Position numbers and translations under genes: made by a program. A stretch of 64,000 bases of DNA from Rhodanobacteraceae bacterium (GTDB lineage Bacteria; Pseudomonadota; Gammaproteobacteria; Xanthomonadales; Rhodanobacteraceae), in assembly GCA_016790075.1 (NCBI GenBank), contig JAEUPP010000068.1:1-64000 (forward strand), in the 5' to 3' direction. Below are positions 1 through 8,112 of this stretch, piece by piece (within the stretch, counting starts at the first letter, position 1; each line of letters opens with the position of its first letter). The notes under the pieces are model-generated. The model saw nothing but the letters and a program-made list of their open reading frames with translations, ran no database searches and had not been told where the DNA came from.

Positions 1-2
1 GT

Positions 3-827
3 GGCGCACTCACCGAATACTTGTTCCTGGACGCTGTACCGGTAGCCATAAGCCGCGTCGGCGGGTTGAGCTATATCGAAGCCGACCATCTGGGAACACC
101 GCGAGTTGCGTTCAACCCCGCGACAAACACCAAGGAGTGGGTGTGGGACTTGCTCGGTAAGGCGTTCGGCGAGAATCCCGCGATAACGCTGGTTGCGGGC
201 AAGGGCGTAGAGTTGCGTTATCCGGGGCAGTGGCAGGATTCGGAAAGCGGGTTGCACTACAACTACTTTCGCGATTACGAGCCTGCTATTGGGCGGTATG
301 TGGAGAGTGATCCGATTGGGTTGAGGGGTGGAATTTCGACTTACAGCTACGTGCACGGGTCTCCTATTTCTAAGAAAGACCCTAAAGGTCTGTGGTCGTT
401 TGGATCTTCGTGTGACGCAGCACAGCGCGCAAGAATATCAACAGCAATGATGGAGGTGGTGAGCAATTATCTTGCCCAGTGCGCGGGAAGCTTTAGATCA
501 GCATGTAGTAACTGCAATTGCTTTTATGCACGTCACGCAATTATCTTCTTGTCGAGCGCTCAGTTTGAATGCGACCTGCCTTATAAATGTGCTGCCGCAA
601 GCCCCGTGATGGGAGTTGTGAAAATTCACCCTTCAGTTGCAAACGGAAGTGATCAGTTGCCCGGCCAATGTGGCTGTCTAGCCTCAGTGGTATTCCACGA
701 AGGAATGCATGGCGGTGGTGCCGGCATGCCAGCTGAACAAGAAAATGAAGTGCGTAAGCAAACCCGTAGATGTTTTAGCTGTGCGTCAAATCGCAGTCTA
801 GATGGACAGCCACTTTCTTGGCAGTAA
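3..827 (+). CDS. RHS repeat-associated core protein, 3' end, with zincin-like toxin tip (partial)
   Basis: The reading frame is open to the left edge, so only the C-terminal part of an RHS/YD-repeat polymorphic toxin is present; an in-frame TTG at 21 is probably not the start. The first ~124 residues (counted from the TTG at 21) are the RHS-associated core: YIEADHLGTPR, then YPGQWQDSESGLHYNYFRDY, GRYVESDPIGL and a closing DPKGL at about residue 120. After this boundary comes a ~144-residue tip that is unlike the core: Cys-rich (about 12 Cys) with HEGMH at residues 226-230, an HExxH zinc-metalloprotease motif followed by a Glu-rich stretch that could supply the third ligand. Inference: a secreted contact-dependent toxin with a peptidase warhead. 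The tip is more AT-rich than the core, as expected for exchangeable toxin tips. The small gene 3 bp downstream is the likely immunity gene. Confidence 0.85.
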   Translation, partial: GALTEYLFLDAVPVAISRVGGLSYIEADHLGTPRVAFNPATNTKEWVWDLLGKAFGENPAITLVAGKGVELRYPGQWQDSESGLHYNYFRDYEPAIGRYVESDPIGLRGGISTYSYVHGSPISKKDPKGLWSFGSSCDAAQRARISTAMMEVVSNYLAQCAGSFRSACSNCNCFYARHAIIFLSSAQFECDLPYKCAAASPVMGVVKIHPSVANGSDQLPGQCGCLASVVFHEGMHGGGAGMPAEQENEVRKQTRRCFSCASNRSLDGQPLSWQ

Positions 828-830
828 AAC

Positions 831-1316
831 ATGAGAACGATTCTTCGCACTATAGCTGCTTTCTTTGTCCTCGCTTCAGGGGCATCCAGTGCGCTGAGGC
901 TGCCACTCTCGCCAGAGTGCTTGGTTCGCCAATCCGCACTCATTGTAAGCGGAACTGTCAATAGTATATCGAGAGATCCAATTACGAGAGACGGCCTGGG
1001 TGACATCTATGCGGTGAAATTTTCGTATGAGAAAGTTCTTTCAGGGGATGTTTCATCGGATGAATTTGTGTACCTAACTGTTAGGTCGCCGGAAGTTACG
1101 GATCAGGCGGTGTTAAAGGAACGGCACGCCTACTACCTGTTTATTTCTGACTCTGAAGCGGGGCGGTATGTCACGAATGGCCCACAGGGAGTTAAAGAGA
1201 TTTTGAAAGATGGAGTGAAATCTGTTTTTAGCGGGAAAATTGTTTCGAGTGTCGATTTTGAAAAAGAGATCGTTGGTGCGAAAAAAATGGAGTGCCAGGA
1301 CCGAGGCGGTCCATGA
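831..1316 (+). CDS. small exported protein, candidate immunity protein for the RHS toxin
   Basis: 161 residues beginning with an N-terminal signal peptide (basic start, hydrophobic AAFFVLASGASSA, likely cleavage near residue 20). The mature part contains two Cys (in SPECLV and KMECQD) and a central beta-rich stretch reading VSGTVNSISRDPI and YAVKFSYEKVLSGD. I do not recognise the family. It starts 3 bp after the stop of the RHS gene and shares its lower GC, so the two genes were probably acquired together. In polymorphic toxin loci the gene just after the toxin is usually the cognate immunity gene, and an exported protein would suit a toxin acting in the envelope. That role is inference from position only. 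Confidence 0.6.
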   Translation: MRTILRTIAAFFVLASGASSALRLPLSPECLVRQSALIVSGTVNSISRDPITRDGLGDIYAVKFSYEKVLSGDVSSDEFVYLTVRSPEVTDQAVLKERHAYYLFISDSEAGRYVTNGPQGVKEILKDGVKSVFSGKIVSSVDFEKEIVGAKKMECQDRGGP

Positions 1317-1400
1317 CGGTAGGTGGTGGCGTATCGCGGGAGGCCCACCAGATTGGTGGTGTATGAAGGCCCGGATGCCCGTCTTTCTGAGACTGCCGCT

Positions 1401-2762
1401 CTAGCGCAACAACAACAGCGTCGACAGCCCCAGGAACGAGGCAAAGCCGCAGCAGTCGGTGACCGTGGTCAGTAGCACGCCGCCGGCCAGGGCCGGGTCT
1501 ATGCCGACACGGCGCAGGGCCAGCGGCAGGAATACGCCGGTCAGCGCTGCGGCGATCAGGTTCAGCACCATGGCGGCGCCGAAGGCCAGGGCCAGCCAGA
1601 TATCGCGGTAGATCGTAAACGCGACGCTGCCGACAGCAAGCGCCCAGAGCAGGCCGTTGGCGAGGGCGACCAGCACTTCCTTGCGCAGCAGGAACATCGC
1701 ATTGGATGCCGTGACCTGGCCCAGTGCCATGGCGCGGATCATCAGGGTCTGCACCTGCGTGCCGGCGACGCCGCCCATGCTGGCGACGATGGGCATCAGC
1801 ACGGCGCAGGCCACAACTTGTTTCAGCACGTCTTCAAAGTTGCCTATGACCCAGGAGGCGAGGAACGCGGTCAGCAGATTGATTCCCAGCCATACGGCAC
1901 GGCGCCGTGTGGTGCGTGGGACGGGGGCGAACAGATCTTCTTCCTCGTCCAGACCGGCAGCGCCCAATGCCTGGTGCTCGGCCTGGTCGCGGATGATGTC
2001 GACCACGTCGTCGATCGTGATATGGCCGAGCAGGCGGTTGTTCTCATCGACGACGGGTGCGCTGAGCCAGTCGTAGTTGGCGAAGCGCTGGGCGACCTCG
2101 GACACGGGCGTATCGGCGTCGATGGCCGGCTGTTCCGCGTCCATGATGCGGTTGACCGCGTCCGCGGGTTCGGCCGTCAGCAGCTGGGCCAGCGAAATGC
2201 GGCCCTGGTACTGGCGCCGCCGGCTGACCACGTACAGGTGATGTGTGCCTTCCGGCAATTCACCACGCAGGCGCAGATAGCGCAGAACCACATCGATGCT
2301 GACATCGGCGCGCACGGTCACGACATCCGGGTTCATCAGGCGCCCGGCGGTGTCTTCGCCGTAGGTCAGCATCTGCTCCAGGCGTTCGCGGTTCTCCCTG
2401 TCCATCGACTTCAGCACTTCGTCGATGACGGTGTCGGGCAGGTCTTCGAGCAGGTCGGCGAGATCGTCGATATCCAGCGATTCAGCGGCGGCGACGATTT
2501 CGTCGGGGTCCATGGCGCGCAGCAGGTCTTCGCGCACGTCCTCGCCGACATGGACCAGTACTTCACCGTCGTCTTCGGCATCGACCAGCCCCCAGACCGC
2601 CTGGCGCTTGGCCGAAGGCAGGGACTCCAGCAAGTTGCCGATTTCTGCCGGCGACAAGGTATTGACCAGCCGCTTGACCGGACCCAGCCGCCCGCTGTCC
2701 AGCGCCTGTTCGAGCAGGCGCAGCTGTTTGACGGTTTTGTCCTGTCGTGCGGCTTCGGCCAT
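1401..2762 (-). CDS. mgtE: magnesium transporter MgtE
   Basis: 453 residues, the usual size for the Mg2+ channel/transporter MgtE. Domain order is clear: an N-terminal superhelical MgtE_N domain rich in acidic residues (LLEDLPDTVIDEVL), a tandem CBS pair (around DDVVDIIRDQAEHQ), then a C-terminal five-helix membrane domain starting near RRAVWLGINLLTAF, with GGVAGTQVQT and the terminal TDCCGFASFLGL that line the ion pore in the family. The frame stays open further upstream, but the ATG at 2762 gives the canonical N-terminus, so I use it. It is the last gene of the minus-strand housekeeping block. No riboswitch was recognised upstream. Confidence 0.93.
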   Translation of the reverse strand: MAEAARQDKTVKQLRLLEQALDSGRLGPVKRLVNTLSPAEIGNLLESLPSAKRQAVWGLVDAEDDGEVLVHVGEDVREDLLRAMDPDEIVAAAESLDIDDLADLLEDLPDTVIDEVLKSMDRENRERLEQMLTYGEDTAGRLMNPDVVTVRADVSIDVVLRYLRLRGELPEGTHHLYVVSRRRQYQGRISLAQLLTAEPADAVNRIMDAEQPAIDADTPVSEVAQRFANYDWLSAPVVDENNRLLGHITIDDVVDIIRDQAEHQALGAAGLDEEEDLFAPVPRTTRRRAVWLGINLLTAFLASWVIGNFEDVLKQVVACAVLMPIVASMGGVAGTQVQTLMIRAMALGQVTASNAMFLLRKEVLVALANGLLWALAVGSVAFTIYRDIWLALAFGAAMVLNLIAAALTGVFLPLALRRVGIDPALAGGVLLTTVTDCCGFASFLGLSTLLLLR

Positions 2763-3199
2763 GAATACGTTCTCGTGGTGCGTCCAGGCGGCATGCGTCG
2801 CCCGGGCCGGACGCTGGGTCCCGGGCAATCCATGGCCACAGCTGGTGTCGGCTCGCGCAGGGCAAACCGAACGGGATCTGTGGGGGGCGGATACCGGGGC
2901 AGAACCGGTCGCTGCAGTCCGCGAATTGTCGCGGAGAGTCGAGGCTGTGGCTACCCCGGCACGACCGCGATGGAAAGAGATGCCGTGCAACCGATGCAGG
3001 GATACGCCGATGCGCAACGCCGGCTCTGGCAGTGCGGAATTCGATGCAACAGCATTCGTCGCGAGGACGGTCGTAACCGAAATCTAACGCAAGCGGCTAC
3101 ACTGTTTAGCCACTATCGCCATCTGTCCGGACGAGCTCGGGCGTCTGGCGGCGCGGTCCGATGTATCTCGCAAATGGCGCGGAAATGGAGAGAAATGAC
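2763..3199. other. divergent intergenic region between mgtE and a membrane-protein gene
   Basis: 437 bp between two divergently transcribed genes. Open frames run through it on both strands but show no recognisable domain, and their composition fits antisense shadow. It should hold promoters for both genes, although I could not identify convincing -35/-10 elements. GGAGAG at 3187-3192 lies 7 bp before the ATG at 3200 and decides that start. Confidence 0.4.
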
Positions 3200-5050
3200 A
3201 TGCAGACGGATCTGCGCCCGATTCGTTCCCGAAGAATCCAGCAACTGCTGGCAGCGGGTGTGCTGTTGCTCGCGGCCTATTTTCTGTTGACTGCACTATG
3301 CGCCATTGTGAACTTTGCGTGGCGTCAGCCGATGTTCGACCAGTTCCGCCTTTACGGCATCTACCTTTCGCTGCCGTTCCCCGACAATGCGCTGCAACTC
3401 GAAAATGGCCATCGACCGGTGTTGCCTGCTCTGGTGCGGATAGCTGAGATTGAATGGCTCCATGCGAACCAGTGGCTGCAGATCCTGTTTGGTCTGTCGT
3501 GCGCGCTGGCGACCAGCGCGATGATCGCCTGGAGCGGCTGGCGGGATCGCCGCTATCCCTTGCCGGTGCGCGCCGGATTCGTTCTTGCGGCGGTTGCCGG
3601 GATTTTCTGGCTGGCCAATGCGCGCATGCTCATGCACGGCAACGAACTCGTGCACACCTACCTGCTGACGGCCTGTGTCGTGCTCGCAGCGCTGTTCGTG
3701 TGGCAGTCCGCACAGTCGTCCCGTCAGTGGACATGGATCGCCGCCGCGACCCTGGCCTGTGCCGCGGCGACCTTCTGTTTCGGTCCCGGTATCGCGAGTT
3801 TCGTCGCGGTACTGCTGCTCATGCTCGCCCTGCGGCTGCCGTACCGCTGGCTGTTCCTGCCGGTCGCTGGCATGGCCGCCTGCCTTGCGCTGTACCTGCT
3901 GGTCCTGCCCGGCGATGGCGCGGTTCGGGAGATGATCGAATTTCGCCCGCTGGACAGCACCCTCGTCGGCCTGCGCTGGTTAGCCTCGCCGTGGATCAAT
4001 GCCTGGCTCGGTCTGGCCGATCCACCGCTGCATGCCTGGACCACTGAGTCCGCGGCACGAACCTGGGGCGGGCGCATATTGCTGGGTAGTGCTGGCCTCG
4101 TCGACGCCATTCCCGGCCTGGATTGGCGCACAACGATCTCGGCGGGGATCGGTATCGGCGGGGTGGCGGCGTTTCTCTGGGTGCTCGCGATTTTCCTGTT
4201 CCGGCGACCGCCATCGTCGCGTATCGAAGTGCTTGCGGTCATGCTGGCCCTGTTCGCACTGGCCACGGCGGCGATCATCGGAGTAGGGCGACTGGGGTAT
4301 CTCGACGCCAATCCCGATCAAATCTTCTCCGATCGCTATCTGGTATGGCCCTGTCTGTTCTGGCTCAGTCTTGGCTTGCTCGCGCTGGCCCGCGCCGGTG
4401 TTACCCGCTGGTCCGGTGCCGTTGTCGCGATGTCGGTACTGTTCGTGGCTGCACTTCTGGTCACGCATCGCCAATACAGTGGCTGGGCCTCCGCTGTCTA
4501 CCGCGGCGCGCAGAAAGCAGCCGCCGCAGCGCGTAGTGGACTTGTGGACACGGAAGTGCTGCCCAACCCGGCAGACGCCAGCCCGGAAACGATTGCGCAG
4601 ACGCTGAGGCTGCTGCGTGAACGCCGGCTAGCCATGTTTGCCGGCTATTGGCTACCGGTTGGCACCGTCTGGCAGGGGCCGGTAGTTGACGAGGACGGCG
4701 CTATCGCGCTGGGTTTGCTGGAAACACGCGTCGGACACGATGGTGGGGCAGGCGCTGCTTTCCTGCGCTTCACCGGAAATATCGACAGTGGCATCCGGCG
4801 CATCGGTGATCGAGGCCCGCTTGCTGTACTTGATGCGGAGCGGCGGGTGCGTGGCTACGCCGAATTCAGCTTCATCCGGCCCGATGCCAGTTCGTTTCGG
4901 CTTACGCTGCCGAGAAAACGTGGTTTCGACGGCTATGTTTCCACGTACGACGAGGGAGCGATTTACGAACTTGTACAGCTTGATCCCTACACCGGAACGG
5001 CCCTGAGGTTGGCGCGCCTGCGCGGGGGGGAGCTGGTGAAGCCGAATTAG
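3200..5050 (+). CDS. polytopic membrane protein of unknown function (GT-C-like topology)
   Basis: 616 residues from the ATG at 3200, which has a GGAGAG ribosome-binding site; in-frame ATGs at 3161 and 3185 are less well placed. A short basic N-terminus is followed by about ten hydrophobic segments (first LLAAGVLLLAAYFLLTALCA), a large loop around residues 250-310, and a soluble C-terminal domain of ~150 residues after the last membrane helix (ending LLVTHRQYSG). The topology resembles GT-C glycosyltransferases or other surface-polysaccharide membrane enzymes, but no diagnostic catalytic motif was found, so no function is assigned. It converges with the next gene, another multi-pass protein. 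Confidence 0.75.
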   Translation: MQTDLRPIRSRRIQQLLAAGVLLLAAYFLLTALCAIVNFAWRQPMFDQFRLYGIYLSLPFPDNALQLENGHRPVLPALVRIAEIEWLHANQWLQILFGLSCALATSAMIAWSGWRDRRYPLPVRAGFVLAAVAGIFWLANARMLMHGNELVHTYLLTACVVLAALFVWQSAQSSRQWTWIAAATLACAAATFCFGPGIASFVAVLLLMLALRLPYRWLFLPVAGMAACLALYLLVLPGDGAVREMIEFRPLDSTLVGLRWLASPWINAWLGLADPPLHAWTTESAARTWGGRILLGSAGLVDAIPGLDWRTTISAGIGIGGVAAFLWVLAIFLFRRPPSSRIEVLAVMLALFALATAAIIGVGRLGYLDANPDQIFSDRYLVWPCLFWLSLGLLALARAGVTRWSGAVVAMSVLFVAALLVTHRQYSGWASAVYRGAQKAAAAARSGLVDTEVLPNPADASPETIAQTLRLLRERRLAMFAGYWLPVGTVWQGPVVDEDGAIALGLLETRVGHDGGAGAAFLRFTGNIDSGIRRIGDRGPLAVLDAERRVRGYAEFSFIRPDASSFRLTLPRKRGFDGYVSTYDEGAIYELVQLDPYTGTALRLARLRGGELVKPN

Positions 5051-5385
5051 GAAGCCTCGGAGCCAGTGCTTGCGGTGAGGTCCCGCGGCGCTGCTGCCGC
5101 CCCGCGGAACTCGGGAATCGAGTAGTAGATTCTCGCTTGACCCGAGGTTTCACCAGCGGCGTCCGATACCGTCATCTCGCCGAGGTACAAATTTTTTCCG
5201 GTGTCACCTGAATCAATGGAGCAGTCGCTGCTCGGGCACGGCTTCCGGCTGCCGGTGTGCTGCGTCTGTTGCCGCAAGCGGTGATCGAAATGCCGCTCTG
5301 AACAGGCAATACTCACGACGACGGTAGTTGATCGTCATCACGCAGGCCTATAGCCGGCTTGGGGCTGAAGGCGTAAATCCCCGGT
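5051..5385. other. 335-bp gap between convergent genes
   Basis: A minus-strand open frame (5047-5316, 89 codons) covers most of this gap. Part of it (around KNLYLGEMTVSDAAGETSG) reads like genuine protein, so it may be the tail of a lost gene, but it has no good start signal and no recognised family. Nothing else is visible. Confidence 0.3.
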
Positions 5386-7038
5386 TCACAGCGGCTGCGT
5401 TGTCGTCTGCTCGGTGCGACGTGCCGGCGGCTCCAGCCACGGTGCAGCGAGGTTCAGCGCACAGAGCTGTGGCCGCGCTTCGCGGCGGTGGAACAAATTG
5501 GCGTCAATGCGCGCGCAGTGGCGGCGATCCAGGATCAGGGCATGACGCTGCAGTGCTTCGGACAGCTGCGGATCGTCGAGGTGCACAGCGAGCAGCAGCA
5601 GCGGCCCGCGATGTGCCTGAATGCGTGCACGTGCCGCGCGGTCCAGGGCCCATTCGGGCATAGGCGGACCCATGACGTTGCCACGGATGCGCGCGAAGCG
5701 TGTGCCAGCGGGAAACGACGGTGCGAGAAACGCCAGCGGTTCATGGTCGGCGAACAGGACGAGCGCGTCGCGCTGCTGCGCCGATGGCGGCAACTGCACA
5801 CTGACATAGCTCTCGGCGTAGGACGCCAGCCGGCCCCAGCGAGGCCCTCGCGTGGCGAGGCTGATGACGACGAGAACACAGCAGGCCGTTATGACTCCGT
5901 GGCGGCGCGGTATCGCGAGCAGTGCGACCGTCAGCAACAGCGGCGCCAGCATTTCGAGCACAACCAGATAGCGGTAGTAACCGAAGACGATCAGCCAGAA
6001 CAGGTAAATCAGCAACGCGGCCATGACGATGAAGGTCAGGGACAGCGCCTGGGTGCTTTGCGCCTGCGCACGCCGCCACCAGAGCGGCAACAGCAGCATC
6101 GCAAGAAACCACAGCAGCACACGCAGATCCAGGAACTTCAGTTCGGAAACATATTGCGAATGCTGGGTCCAGAACAGCGGATAGAAAAGCCATTGCAACC
6201 AGTCACGGGGCAGCCAGCGCGTATCGCGTAGTTCTGACGGAGCGGCGTACTCACCACCGAACAACGCGCCAAACATCGGAAACAGAGGATTGCCGTAGTC
6301 GCGCCAGAGCTGCCACATCCAGGGGCCGCTGATGATCAGGAATGCGGCAGCGGCGCTGGCCACGAGGGTGAAACCCTGGCGCGTCAGCTGACCACGCTGC
6401 GCAAACAGCCACAGTGCGGCGCAGGTGATGCCTGCTGCAACCGGCGCTGCCGTGAGTTTGAGGCCGACGGTGAGGCCAAGCAGCACGCCTGCGGCGACAC
6501 AGCAAAGCCGCGAAGCAGCCGGAGCAACCAGCAATGCCAGCGCGCAGAGCAGGGGCAGGCTTACGAGATTGTCGCCAAAACTCGTTCCGAGCTCGCCGCG
6601 CTGCGTTGCGCCGGTTGCGCCAGCGACGGCAGCCAGCAGTACCAGCATCCCTCGTTGTGGCAGCAATTGCCGGGCAATGCGATGCAGCGGCAGCAGATTG
6701 AGCCCCTGCACCACGCCGAGCAGAAATGTGCCTAGCCAGGGTTTCAGCGATGAAAGCAGCAGGTAGATGCCAGCAGGCAACAGGGGGTTGAACCAGGTCT
6801 GTGCCTGTGCGGCGGCGAGGTCCAGGTCGTGCCGATCCTGCAGCCAGGCCCAGGCGTTGTACCAGTGATAGTTACGCAGATCCCAGTTGCTGCTCTGGCC
6901 CTGCCATGCGGCGGCCAGGCCGAACGCCAGCACGACAAGACTGAGGACCAGAGCCTCGACCAGCGCCGGGCGTAGTGGGGTTGGATCGGCAGGTGTGGCG
7001 TTCGAGGACGAGCGCGGATCGGAGTTGGCTGTGGACAT
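5386..7038 (-). CDS. polytopic membrane protein, probable GT-C-type glycosyltransferase
   Basis: 550 residues from the ATG at 7038; a TTG at 7083 is an alternative start. After a hydrophilic Ser/Pro-rich N-terminus comes a first membrane helix (EALVLSLVVLAFGLAAAW), then a periplasmic loop reading NWDLRNYHWYNAWAWLQDR, a motif I know from lipid-linked-sugar-dependent GT-C/GT87-like proteins, where the Asp of the first loop is catalytic. About ten more helices follow and a ~130-residue extracytoplasmic tail with DHEPLAFLAP and two Cys. It is followed on the same strand by the 2OG oxygenase gene's locus (that gene lies upstream of it), so the pair may act together in cell-surface decoration. Substrate unknown. 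Confidence 0.75.
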   Translation of the reverse strand: MSTANSDPRSSSNATPADPTPLRPALVEALVLSLVVLAFGLAAAWQGQSSNWDLRNYHWYNAWAWLQDRHDLDLAAAQAQTWFNPLLPAGIYLLLSSLKPWLGTFLLGVVQGLNLLPLHRIARQLLPQRGMLVLLAAVAGATGATQRGELGTSFGDNLVSLPLLCALALLVAPAASRLCCVAAGVLLGLTVGLKLTAAPVAAGITCAALWLFAQRGQLTRQGFTLVASAAAAFLIISGPWMWQLWRDYGNPLFPMFGALFGGEYAAPSELRDTRWLPRDWLQWLFYPLFWTQHSQYVSELKFLDLRVLLWFLAMLLLPLWWRRAQAQSTQALSLTFIVMAALLIYLFWLIVFGYYRYLVVLEMLAPLLLTVALLAIPRRHGVITACCVLVVISLATRGPRWGRLASYAESYVSVQLPPSAQQRDALVLFADHEPLAFLAPSFPAGTRFARIRGNVMGPPMPEWALDRAARARIQAHRGPLLLLAVHLDDPQLSEALQRHALILDRRHCARIDANLFHRREARPQLCALNLAAPWLEPPARRTEQTTTQPL

Positions 7039-7125
7039 GAGCTGGCGGGAGCCTGGTACGTCTGATCCTGTGTCCGGTGTCAACGTATTGCTGGTGCCGA
7101 AGGGGGCTGGTCGGGGTGCTGCCTG

Positions 7126-8049
7126 TCAGCGGCGAAGGCGGCCAAGCACACGTCGTGCGAAAAAGCGCAGTCGGCCGATCAACCCGCGATCCAGCATCTG
7201 GCGGACGTGCGTGTAGCGCTGGTTGAGTTCGCTGATGTCCCGGTACAGCCGCTGATTGTGCTGGTCGCGGCGGGCGAGCAGCAGGCGCAGTTCATCGACG
7301 TCGCTTTCGGTCAGGGTCAGCCCTGCGCGGAAGCGCTCAGGCAAGGGGCGTTCGACATAGACGGTCGAGTGGGACGGCGCCAGCTCCTCGGTTGGCCGTT
7401 CGTTGGTATAAAAGTACAGTGCGATGGAGCGCCGCGTGATATCGCTGCGCTGGGCTGGCACAGCGATACGCTCAAAGCCGTGCCAGCTCCATTCCGTGGT
7501 CTCGAAGATGACACAGCGATTGAACAGCGGTGTGATGCGCGTGATGCGGTTGTCAGCCGCACGTGGGTCGGAGTGCAGTTCCAGCAGCCCGCCCCAGGCA
7601 TCGTCCCATTCCGGGTTCAGGTAGACGATGAGATTGATACGGCGGTGCCAGGGTTCTATCGGGTGACGGTTGAAGTCGATATGCGGATCGAGATCCTGGC
7701 CGTTGCGGTTCTCGTGTGTGCCGCCGCCGAAGTACCCGGGGTCGTAGCGCAGGTCGGGGATGCCGGTGATCGCGGACAGGCGCTGCAGGAAAGCTGAGGA
7801 TTGCACCAGATCGTCCAGCGCCGCATAGGCGGGGCCGAGTTCACGTATACGTTCCACGGTCGACTTGTTGCCGACGACGCCGTCCTCGTTATAGGCGTTG
7901 CCGCGCTCAAAGGCAGGAAACTCGGCGAGCAGCTGCGCGGCCTTGCTATGGTCAAAGAAGTTCTCGATGACGACATGGCGGAACGGGTCGCGGCGCTGGA
8001 ACGCGGCGGCAAGCGCAGTGCTGCGCAGGTCGAGATCGGCGGCTAGCAT
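7126..8049 (-). CDS. 2OG-Fe(II) oxygenase (prolyl-4-hydroxylase-like)
   Basis: 307 residues. The double-stranded beta-helix iron site is visible: HID with H123 and D125, then SWHGFERI with H190, followed by Arg in TRRSIALYFYT (about residues 206-207) that would bind the 2-oxoglutarate carboxylate. INLIVYLNPEWDDAWGG between them is typical of the P4H-like 2OG-FeII_Oxy_3 group. The C-terminal ~80 residues form a predicted helical tail after the catalytic domain. It lies immediately upstream of, and in the same direction as, a GT-C-like membrane protein gene; such oxygenases often sit in surface-polysaccharide or modification loci. Substrate not predictable from sequence. Confidence 0.85.
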   Translation of the reverse strand: MLAADLDLRSTALAAAFQRRDPFRHVVIENFFDHSKAAQLLAEFPAFERGNAYNEDGVVGNKSTVERIRELGPAYAALDDLVQSSAFLQRLSAITGIPDLRYDPGYFGGGTHENRNGQDLDPHIDFNRHPIEPWHRRINLIVYLNPEWDDAWGGLLELHSDPRAADNRITRITPLFNRCVIFETTEWSWHGFERIAVPAQRSDITRRSIALYFYTNERPTEELAPSHSTVYVERPLPERFRAGLTLTESDVDELRLLLARRDQHNQRLYRDISELNQRYTHVRQMLDRGLIGRLRFFARRVLGRLRR

Positions 8050-8112
8050 GGTCTGGCGCTGAGGAATAAGAAGGCGATAGTGCCATGATCAAGGCGTGCC
8101 TGGAGGAGCGGG

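Noticed and set aside
1818-3290. 490-codon plus-strand ORF
   Set aside because: Antisense shadow of mgtE; no domain, composition follows the opposite strand.
5047-5316. 89-codon minus-strand ORF
   Set aside because: Partly protein-like but no start signal or family; kept only as a note on the gap.
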